DNA of 64,000 bases from Monarcha castaneiventris obscurior (Eukaryota > Chordata > Aves > Passeriformes > Monarchidae). Positions 55,831 to 64,000 of the stretch are shown here, one piece after another (the stretch's first letter is position 1; the number at the start of each line of letters is the position of its first letter). The DNA is taken from assembly GCA_026261815.1 (NCBI GenBank), contig JAMPIT010000493.1, positions 3,117,501-3,181,500 on the forward strand. The letters run 5' to 3'. A program made the position numbers and the translations under genes. The notes beneath the pieces are model-generated. The model ran no database searches, was not told the DNA's origin, and saw only the letters and a program-made list of their open reading frames with translations.

Positions 55831-56320
55831 CCTGCTTGTCCCTGCCTGTCCCTGCCTGTTCCTCCTGTTCCTCCTGTTCCTACCTGTCCCTGCCTGTTCT
55901 CTGCCTGTTCTCTGCTTGTCCCTGCCTGTTCCTCCTGTTCCTGCCTGTCCCTGCCTGCCCCTGCCTGTCCCTCCTGTCCCTGCTTGTCCCTTTCTGTCCC
56001 TGCCTGTCCCTGCCTGTCCCTGCCTGTCCCTCCTGTCCCTGTCTGTCCCTATCTGTCCCTGTCTGTCCCTCCTGTCCCTCTCTGTCCCTCCTGTCCCCGC
56101 CTGCCCCTGTCTGTCCCTGCCTGTCCCTCTCTGTCCCTGCTGTCCCTTTCTGTCCCTCCTGTCCCTCCTGCCCCTGCCTGTCGCTCCTGTTCCTCCTGTC
56201 CCTGCCTGTCCCTTTCTGTCCCTCCTGTCCCTGTCTGTCCCTTCTGCCCCTGCCTGTCCCTCCTGTCCCTGTCTGTCCCTGCCTGTCCCTCCTGTCCCTC
56301 CTGTCCCTCCTGTTCTCTCC
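55831..56320. repeat. CTGTCCCT-type minisatellite, array 2
   Basis: About 490 bases of the same 9/10-base units as array 1, here with more ctgttcctc and ctgttctctgc variants at the left end. Same strand orientation as array 1, 1.36 kb away. Confidence 0.97.
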
Positions 56321-56419
56321 CTGCAGCCTCCGGAGCACAGCAGCTGAGCGGGATCCTTGGCAGGACAAAGGAAAAGTGCCAGCACTGAGGACTGCACACA
56401 GAGCCACTATCCAGGGCCT
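56321..56419. other. Short unique spacer
   Basis: Nothing recognised. Confidence 0.4.
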
Positions 56420-56960
56420 TGAGACCAATTAGTCTCTATTAATTACCTTTTGAGCTAGCCTGCAGCTTTTTGAAATTCCAGCATCATTCCCTCCACGAAC
56501 ACCTTTTAGATCCTTCAAAGGGCCAGGGCTGCCCGAACCCCGGGCAGGCTGAAATCTCCCGAGCTGCCCAGGCTCAATTATGTCTTTCAACACAGCTCGT
56601 CACCTCTAATCCTGTGGCCCAAATACGGGGGCACTGACCTTTTCAAGTCTTGGGAAGGTTGTTCAAATGAAGATGACAACACAAAAGAAAAAGAGAAGGG
56701 GCGAAAAAGGAAACTCCGTGTGACATGGAAATAATTTCTCGTGTCCGTTTTTCGAAGGGTTTTGCTCTGCCTTCGTGTACGTAATTTATCAATTTTGAGA
56801 TTAGTAACGTTGTACAGTCTGCAAGGAGAGGCAAATTAGGGCATTACAAAGCTTTACAAAAGGTCTGTCCTAACCATGATAGGAGAGACGATGAACTGCC
56901 ACTCCTGGACAAAGCAGTTTAGTGCTAAAAAATGATGTCAGCTTTGGCTTTGCCTAAAGT
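56420..56960. promoter_or_regulatory. Long candidate conserved non-coding element
   Basis: 540 repeat-free bases. Words: ctctattaattacc, gaaattccagcatcattcc, gctcaattatgtc, gtgtacgtaatttatcaatt and gagattagtaacg, with retained CpGs in AT-rich text. Among the best CNE candidates. Confidence 0.5.
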
Positions 56961-57079
56961 TTGTGTTTTACACAATGGAATGAGGGAGAATTCTACCCAA
57001 GCCTTGAAATGGTGGTAAATATTTTCAGATTATTCATTTTAAATTTATGGGAGGGGGGAGTTATGGACACAGTGAGGGG
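56961..57079. other. Unique sequence
   Basis: Nothing recognised. Confidence 0.4.
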
Positions 57080-57610
57080 TTAATCTTTTGTGGGAGGAGG
57101 TTGCAGTTATTTGTATTACGGTATTAGGGTGCTGAGAAGGCTGGTAGTTCAGTTGGTTTTGATAGAGAAGATATAAAAATTTAATGCTGGAAAGCAGATA
57201 TGCAAAGCAACAACAAATTATCTGCCTGAGTTGCGCTGCTTTTTCCTGGGCAAAACACAAATAAAGGAAGTGCATAAATGATAATGAACTCAAATGTCAA
57301 TAATTGAAGATCTGAATCACATGGGCAGGGAAACTTTTGTACTAATTATCCAAGTTTCAATCTCTCAGCGTGTCAGGAGCAGAGCAGCTTTAGCTGTTTG
57401 AGTCGTTTCTTGATCACGCGAACATCTATTGAAATAAATTCATTTTTCTTCTGTGCTTTTCAGCTCTTTTTCCATAGCCCTGGGATGTGACTGTCTTTAT
57501 ATTAATAGGAGCTGCTGCCTGACAACCATTAAATGTGCATTTAAGCCTTTTGCATACCCTGAACATGCTATAGCTGTTCCATGTCATGACTGCTGACGAG
57601 TGGGGTCAGG
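57080..57610. promoter_or_regulatory. Long candidate conserved non-coding element
   Basis: 530 repeat-free AT-rich bases. Words: gttatttgtattacgg, gatatgcaaagcaacaac (one mismatch to an octamer), gtcaataattgaag, gtactaattatcc, cttgatcacgcg, gaaataaattc, tattaataggagc, cattaaatgtgc. Confidence 0.47.
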
Positions 57611-57740
57611 CCCTTTCCTCAGTAGATATTGCTGAGCCTATTAGGCTCTAACGGGGTTAGAACAATTGATATTTACAGCCCTGCAGCACCAGGGGTCCCA
57701 CACCAGCTCAGGGAGGTGTGTGAAATGAGGGGGAGAAGGT

Positions 57741-57813
57741 GGATGGATGGATGGATGGATGGATGGATGGATGGATGGATGGATGGATGGATGGATGGAT
57801 GGATGGATGGATG
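57741..57813. repeat. (GGAT) microsatellite
   Basis: About 18 perfect ggat/atgg tetramers. Confidence 0.98.
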
Positions 57814-59150
57814 GGATGAGTGTTGCTGCTTTAAGATTTATCGACAGCACCAAGTGTTTCAAACAAAGTCTTTTGGAAATGCCACTGTGGGAAGATGTGG
57901 TACAGTTTGCCAGGCTGGGAAATCTTCTCCCTGAGGTACAAACGTGCCCCTGGCCTGGGCTCTGAGCCCTGCTCCCATATGGAGCATGTGGGATGGCATT
58001 TCCAGGTGCATCCTGTGCTGGGATGGGCGGGAGAGGTGCTGGGCACATGCCCAGCAGTGCCCAGTGCCCTGCCTGACCAAGGGGTTTGGTACAGCTGTGA
58101 TTGTAATGCTCAGGGAGCTTTGGTTCGTGGATGATTTTAGGGAAAGCCCAGGAGAGGGTCAGAAACCCAGCAAAGAGAGGAATGGTGTAACTAGAAACTG
58201 ATTAAAGCCATTTTGGACTCGCTTTGGAGGTTTTGTGCTGCCCTGCTCACACCATGCTGGTTATTCCCCAGGGCTCCCCAGAAGCTGGAGCTGTTCCCAC
58301 CTAGGTGCCATGGCAAAGACCCGGGGTGACACTTTGAGAAGCAATCAGCTGGAAGTCCATTACTTAAATTCATTGGGTTTTTTTTCCTTTTGGCTTCAGA
58401 CACAGTGGAAACCAGAGCAGACCCTGACCTGGTTACATAAGAGAAAATGTAAAAATAACCCGTGAGCGTGAGAAGGGAAAGCGCAGGAGAAGTGAACCTG
58501 AGTGACAGTTCCTGGAGCTGTCCTGGCTCCAGCAAAGATGCTCCCTTTACTCAGTTGGACAGCTCTTGTGGGGTGATTATTTCCGCCTACAGAAGGCTGT
58601 GGTTGCAATTAAACACTTAGAAAGAGCAGGGAACAGACGGGAACAGAGGGAATGGAGAGGTGAAACCGCCTTGTCATGCTGAGCATTAAAAAATTATCTG
58701 CTCTGAAATGGTTTTGGGCCCAGAGACAGAGAAGGGAGATGATGGACCTTGGTGCCGGGTCTTTGGAGGATAAGAGGGCCTGCTCTGCAAACCAGGGTCT
58801 GGATAGGCTTTTGGGTTTCAGAATTAGGATGAGACTCACCAGAGCACCAGCTCAGGGTACCTGAGCTTCACATCTGCTGCTTTTCCTGTTCAGAGAGATA
58901 ACTTAGGGGAAGGGATGAGAAAAACTGAGCAGGGTCTGGTATTTCCTTTCACCTCAGGATGTTGCAGGGCTTTGCAGAGATGGACAAGTGCTGTCTGATA
59001 AAGGCAGATCTCAGAAATGGAGCAGGTTAAGTGACCAGCAAGGTGAGGCATTTGTTTATCAAGGCGAGAGAAAGCATCTCTCCTGAGCCGCAGGCTTCCT
59101 GACCCATCCAAGTAAACAACAAAAAAAAAATACCGAATAAAACATAGTAA
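57814..59150. other. Unique sequence, nothing recognised
   Basis: Mixed composition. Short CNE-like text at 57830-57890. An A-run at 59121-59130. Confidence 0.4.
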
Positions 59151-60020
59151 AATTCATTCTTTCAGCCAGCTGCAGGTGACCACTTTCCTCCCAAGGTAGC
59201 TGCTCTCCTCTTTTATTCCACTTGCTTTAGCATTCGTGGTGCGGGAGCAGCCGGCTGGCTCCCTCCCGGCAGGATATCAATGTCAGTCAAGACAAGGAAA
59301 GTCCGAATCCCCCATGTCACAGCGTGACAAGGAGGCCTGCACGGTGGTTAAGTGAAGAGAGCAAAGGCTGATTTAGCACTCTCCCTGCTAAGAAGGCTTT
59401 GAACGGGCAGGGAGGTGTCAGCGCAAGGTGACCGAACAGCAACCCCGGTGTCCTTATGGTGCACTTAGTGCTGCAGCAGGAGCTGCTGGTGTGCAAAGGG
59501 CTGCCTGGAAGCGCCAGGCATCCCACGGCGATGCTGGGCTCGCTGCTGCTTTGGCTTTTTCCCTTTTAGTTTTAAAGCCGGGTGCGTTTTGGTGTAGTCG
59601 CCGAGGTGGAGATGGGAAGCTGCGTTAAGATAAAACACCCAAACAGTGCTGGGAGGTGCCTGAGGCAGAAGGATGTGCTGAGGCTCACGCTCCCAGCGCT
59701 GCTGGTGATGCTGCGAGGATGGGGCTGGGCTGACTTTGTGCCACCCCGGCTTTCACTGCAGAGGCGAGCCCGGATTTCAGCCTCAGCCTCCTTCCAGCCT
59801 CCTGCCGCCGTTTTGGCTGGCAGTGCGGCACCGTGCCAGGTCCCCGCGCCTGGTGCCAGCTGGGCTGGGCGAACAGCAGCAGGGTGGGTGTGCAGCCCCG
59901 GGCACCCACATCCCTCCTGGAGCCCCTTGCCCAGGCCGGGCATCCCCGCCCGGGCAGCACTGCCCACCCGGGGCTGCCGGCACCGCCTGCTTTTGTCTCG
60001 CTGGCAGCGCAGGGGACGGC
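59151..60020. other. Unique sequence, GC-rich right half
   Basis: 59590-60010 is GC-rich with many CpG (about 25 by rough eye count) and open frames in nearly all phases (up to 163 codons), which is compositional. No TATA box, splice structure or domain. Confidence 0.38.
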
Positions 60021-60250
60021 TCGCTTTGATTAATATTAACACTGCGTCAGCGGCTCCTTCCCCGTCGTTTTAGCAGATGACTTCTCCTTCAGCATTGATC
60101 CTCCCCGCATCCACCGAGGGGGTGAGGATTCCACGGGCGGAATGCGGGCGTAGCTCGCCCGCGCCTTTATTTATTCCTCCCTCTTCTTTATTTATTAGTT
60201 AAGCTGATTTCTATCCTTCCCGCTGCTTCCATCTCCGCCTCAGGGCGCTC
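60021..60250. promoter_or_regulatory. Candidate conserved non-coding element
   Basis: cgctttgattaatattaac, gtcgttttagcag and ctttatttattagttaagctg words around a CpG-rich centre (gggcggaatgcgggcg). Confidence 0.35.
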
Positions 60251-60330
60251 TGCTCCGCCTGGGGGGGTTGGGGTCACTCAGCCACTGGGCCACGGGGATG
60301 GGCTGCGTCTGACAAAATTGGGGGTGAAAC

Positions 60331-60765
60331 AGTGCAGCCCCTCATCCCACATCCCTGCACCCTACAGCCCCCAGCTCTGAATCCCTGCATCCTACAGACT
60401 CCAGCCCTGCATCCCTGCATCCTACAGCCCTCAGCCCGCATCCCCGCATCCCTGCACCCTACAGCGTCCAGCCCTGCATCCTACAGCCCTCAGTCCCGCA
60501 TCCCTGAATCCCACAGCCCGCATCCCTGCGTCCATGCATCCCACAGCCCTCAGCTCTGCATCCCTGCATCCCACAGCCTCCAGCCCCGCATCCCTGCATC
60601 CTACAGCCTCCAGCTCTGCATCCCTGAATCCCATAGCCCCCAGACCCTCATCCCTGCATCCTACGTCCCCCAGCCCTGCATCCCACAGCCCCCAGCCCCG
60701 CATCCCTGCATCCTACAGCCTCCAGCCCTACATCCCACAGCCCCCAGCCCCGCATCCGGCAGCCC
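60331..60765. repeat. About 30-bp minisatellite
   Basis: Units vary around catccctgcatcc(t/c)acagcc plus (c/t)ccagcc(c/t)cg, roughly 15 copies with frequent shortened units. Stop-free frames here encode spurious His/Pro/Ser repeats. Confidence 0.95.
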
Positions 60766-61040
60766 CCGTCTGCTGCCGAGCATTGTCACTCTCCTGCTGC
60801 CGGCCGGGCGCTGCCGGGCACCCCCCCCCCCCCCGCCGCCGCAGCCCCGCTCCCCCCGCTGCCGCACGCCTCCTCTGCTCGCAGCATCTCTCCCCTCCGC
60901 ATCCGCTATAATTGACATTTTCCATCTGACAGGTTCTGTTTTCCCTTCCCGCAGTTGCTAAGGAAACCGGAGAGAGGGCCCGGGAGCCATTAGCTGCCGT
61001 CATCGCCTGCCCGTCCGCAGAAATGTCACTTCTGCTAACG
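60766..61040. promoter_or_regulatory. CpG-rich patch with embedded CNE-like core
   Basis: Begins CpG-rich (gccggccgggcgctgccggg), includes a run of 14 C (60821-60834) and gccgccgcag. It then turns into an AT-richer core (60905-60960: ataattgacattttccatc, then tgacagg) before a pyrimidine tract and cag resembling a splice acceptor at about 60955. It could be an unmethylated enhancer or promoter. Confidence 0.38.
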
Positions 61041-61095
61041 AACACCGGAGGGAAAAAATAAAAAAAAATTAAAAAAAAAAACAGAAAAAAGTTAA
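61041..61095. repeat. A-rich low-complexity run
   Basis: Alternating long A-runs with t, c or g interruptions. Confidence 0.9.
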
Positions 61096-61780
61096 ACCCC
61101 GGAACAAACGCAGCACCGAGCTGCTAAAGAAAGGGATGGTGGAACGGCCCTGCCTCGCCTCCCCATGCAGAAGTGGCGTGTCCCCACCCCGATGGGGATC
61201 CACGCAGCATCCTTTGCCTGCTCCACCTTTGCCCCTGCAAAACATGGGGCTGAGCCGTCCTCCCGGTGCCCATGGGCTATCCCAGCCGCGGGGAAGGGCA
61301 GAGGCTGCCCCTGGAGGTTTCTGGCCCCCCAAACGTTGGTAGCAAGGGCCCAGCTGCCCTCCCGCAGTGCATATCCCACCCAGGGCAGGCACTGAGGGGC
61401 ACGAGCAGCCTCCTCTGCTGCTGGTTCCTCCCTCCTGCTGCCACATTGTGATTTTAACTTCATTGAAGAGGTTTTTATTAAAAACCAGACAGTTGCCCTT
61501 CACCCCTCCCTGATGTGATGGTGAGGACAGGGGCTGGGGCAGTCCTTACAATTCCCTGTGGAATTAAGTTAACAAAAAGCAAACACCCACTGGCCAAACC
61601 ACGGCACTTCTGCGGTTCCTGAGTTGGGTGGGAGTTGGAGTTTGCTGCTAACTTCATAAAGTCCTGGGGTGCTCCTTCTTCTTCTGTTTGGAAACTTTTA
61701 TTTCCCCTTCATGTTCTATTCATTCCCTTCCCCTCTAATTCAGAGAAATGCCAATATTCTAGTAACTGAGAAATCAGATA
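61096..61780. other. Unique sequence, nothing recognised
   Basis: GC-rich left half, AT-rich right half; no element identified. Confidence 0.4.
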
Positions 61781-62200
61781 CAACATGATCCAGCAGCTTG
61801 TTGGAAACCCACGTGAAATCTCCGGTGGAGGTGGCAAGAAAGCTGAAATTTCCATTTTGGAGCATCTTCTATGCTGCCGTAATTCTTTGCTCAGTCATCA
61901 AGATAACAAACCGAAGGAGACCCAGCTCCTTGGAACCACTTCCAGCTCCACACACCCTCCAGGTTGTCCTCCACAAGCTGCTCCAAATGAAGATAGAAAT
62001 CCTTCTCTGTCCTGCCCAGCCTGCGTGACCAATGCGATTACTGCAGATTCCATGAAAATGTGTTTCTTTTGCTGTGGAAGTGCTCGCATCCAGCAAAGCC
62101 TTCAGGGACTTTTGCTTTATTATTTGACATAACCCAGTGCACAATCACGAAGTAATGATTTCAAATATCTGTTAAAACCAGGTCTGGTTTGGGTGAGACT
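61781..62200. promoter_or_regulatory. Candidate non-coding element
   Basis: Repeat-free. Words: gctgccgtaattctttgctc, gtgaccaatgcgattactgc, tgctttattatttgacataac (TALE-like ttgaca), gaagtaatgatttcaaat. Confidence 0.35.
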
Positions 62201-63240
62201 GTGCTTTGTCATGATTGGGACCAAGAACTGTATCTTCGCCAAATTTTAAGTTTCAAGAAAAACTTGAATTACTTGGAGGTTCAGATGGCCTCTCAAAAGT
62301 TTGAATTTCTGGTATCTGGCAAGTTACTCTTTGTCATGTCAGGTTTTGTCCTTCTTTGCTCATGGCACTATGTGGAGGGCACAGGCAGACACCAGACCTG
62401 CCCCTCTTTATTTCTGAAAACCTGTCAGAAATGTCAAGGGAAGGGTTTCACTCCTGAATTTCCCTTTGCAGATGTGTGGCAGTAGAACGCTACGAACCAG
62501 AGCTTTTTGTGGGGCTCTTTGCCCGTTCCAGCAGTGAGCTGAGGATTCATTGGGGAGGCTCTGGCTGAAGGCAGCACCTCAGAGCTAGCCCAGGGTTTGT
62601 GGTGAGCACTGAGAAGCCAGAGACGGTGTCACCAGCATGGTGTCATTTCTTGTCACCATCGCCCAACCCGTGTTCCCCGTCTCTCCCGTGTGTCTGGGCG
62701 CTACCTGTTGCAGGTGCTCAAGAAACAAAAGGCTCTCTCAGCTTCTTCAGGATGGGCACAGCATCTCAGCGAGGCTCTGTGGCACTGGAGGGAGTGGGAA
62801 GGTTCTTTGTGAGGTTTTCTCCCCGTTTTCACCACCATGAGACATCTCCTTGTAGGGTGAGCCCCGTGCTGCTCTTGGGACCGTGGAGCCACTTGGACAT
62901 GGTCAGTGCTGTGTCCACAGCTACCTGTGGGTTGTGTTTCCCTGACTTTGGAGCAAGAAATGGCCACGTGAAATGGAATCAAACACATTCCTGAGCGAGT
63001 TAGGCAGGTCCTGGCAGCTGCAGGGCTGCCGGGGCGATGTGCAGGAGGAAGAGGAGGGATGGAGAGCGCTGAGCTCCATCCCCCTGCCTGGAGGAAAGGG
63101 AGCCCAGACTGATTGCTCGGTGTTTTGGCGCTTTGGTTCTGATTTTATTTATTTCTCCTTTGCGGGGAGTGAGTGAGCCCCAAGGAGAGAGCTGGTGTGG
63201 AGAGCTTTATTTCTGCCCCCTGCCTGCTTTCTGGTCTCCT
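62201..63240. other. Unique sequence, nothing recognised
   Basis: Mixed composition; frames of up to 131 codons are featureless. Confidence 0.4.
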
Positions 63241-63800
63241 TCCTCACCTCCGCGGTAAACGCCGGCTCTTTAGTGGCAATGACTGCATCTATTATGCAAG
63301 GCTGAGGAAGTGGTGAAATAACAGCATGAGAAATGTGCTCGAATGAGTATTCAAATGCGAACATAACGAGTGCAGTCAGTGTAGCACCGAGTCCTGAGGG
63401 ACGTGGGAGCTTTGGTTCGACTTTTATTTCTTTAAAAAGAAAGCCTTAACCCTCCCACCCCCTGGGTATTATTTTCAAATTAATTACTCTCATTACATTA
63501 ATTGTGTGAGTGCCTGTTCCATTTTCCCCCCTTTTCAGTGGGTTAGGCTAGAACAGGGCTGCTAAAAATACAAAACCTAGGAATTACACGGCAACAATTA
63601 ATCCAGAAAAAGGAATGCTATTGCTGCACACACTGTCCTTGTTTAACAGATAATAAATAACAATTAATAAATGATCCTGTGTTGGAGCACTCCCTCCCCC
63701 CAGATGTAATGCTGATAAATTTCTCCCTCGCTTGGGGGTTAGGGAACGCTGGCTGTTTAAAGGCAAACTACAAATCTAAAATGAAAATTGAGTTCTGCCT
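63241..63800. promoter_or_regulatory. Long candidate conserved non-coding element
   Basis: 560 repeat-free bases with retained CpG at left (ccgcggtaaacgccgg) and dense homeodomain words at right: aaattaattactctcattac, attaattgtgtg, gcaacaattaatcc, ataataaataacaattaat. Confidence 0.42.
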
Positions 63801-63884
63801 TGTCATATGGCTCAAATGCCCTCCCGTCTCGGCTGGGCTGGGCATTCATCGCCATCGTGATGTATGTTTTAATTTACCTAGTAT

Positions 63885-63980
63885 ATGTTATTAGATTATA
63901 AGCCCCTCAGGGCAGGGATCTCATGTTTTATACCTCTAAAGCACTGCACACACCTATTGAACTATATAAATACCTTTTAC
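63885..63980 (+). mobile_element. Ancient LINE-like tail (L2/CR1-L3 type)
   Basis: ttagattataagcccctcag, ggcagggatctc and aaagcactgcacacaccta, then aactatataaata, follow the order of the old amniote LINE 3' tail that reads ttagattgtaagctc..ggcaggga..cagcgcctagcaca..ataaat. Family assignment is approximate; the good preservation is notable. Confidence 0.5.
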
Positions 63981-64000
63981 AAAATGAATTTGTCCTCCTG

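Noticed and set aside
55731..56432. Cys/Pro/Leu-rich and Gly/Arg/Gln-rich open frames of 180-230 codons
   Set aside because: Products of the second minisatellite array, open in most frames.
60332..60961. 209-codon His/Pro/Ser repeat frame
   Set aside because: Translation of the 30-bp minisatellite, with no start context or homologue I recognise.
1..64000. tRNA, rRNA, CRISPR or operon-type systems
   Set aside because: No tRNA-like cloverleaf, rRNA or regularly spaced palindromic repeats were seen. The vertebrate repeats rule out a prokaryotic context.

Overview
Bird nuclear DNA with no protein-coding gene that I can support. The avian call rests on about ten fragments of the CR1 LINE: 3' ends with the typical gaatcatagaatgg...ttggaaggga stretch, or its reverse, finishing in the terminal octamer attctatg. 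There are also LTR remnants of avian-type endogenous retroviruses and the mix of GC-rich minisatellites and AT-rich islands common in neognath (probably passerine or related) genomes. Every longer open frame is unconvincing: it lies in simple repeats, in CR1, or in unique sequence without recognisable domains, codon-like composition or plausible exon boundaries. The window is best read as intergenic desert or a very large intron.

Layout. 1-5 kb: possible sequencing-tag remnant, an LTR, AT-rich homeodomain-type clusters, two CR1 copies. 5-13 kb: mostly unremarkable, with CR1 pieces, candidate regulatory islands at 9.4 and 11.3 kb and a 22-bp minisatellite at 12.05 kb. 12.8-21 kb: AT-rich, with several islands that look like conserved non-coding elements (CNEs), a CpG-rich patch (18.7 kb), a 300-base G/T-only tract (19.0 kb) and a 51-bp triplication (19.4 kb). 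21-31 kb: microsatellite, CR1 pieces and ordinary sequence. 31-39 kb: the densest run of CNE-like islands. 39.7-42.9 kb: two nearly identical 404/407-bp copies flanking 2.4 kb of different sequence. 43.1-43.6 kb: a second LTR. 44.9-53.2 kb: CNE-like islands interrupted by a CR1 tail expanded into about 670 bp of octamer repeats. 54-56.3 kb: two arrays of the same CTGTCCCT-type minisatellite. 56.4-64 kb: more CNE-like islands, a GGAT microsatellite, a 30-bp minisatellite next to a CpG-rich patch, and an ancient LINE-like tail at the right edge.

How it may work together. Nothing here forms a pathway. The many short AT-rich islands with homeodomain, POU-octamer, forkhead, RFX and TCF-like words, separated by repeat-bearing GC-rich sequence, resemble the regulatory desert around a developmental transcription-factor gene. 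That is inference: conservation could not be measured, and the neighbouring gene is not in the window.
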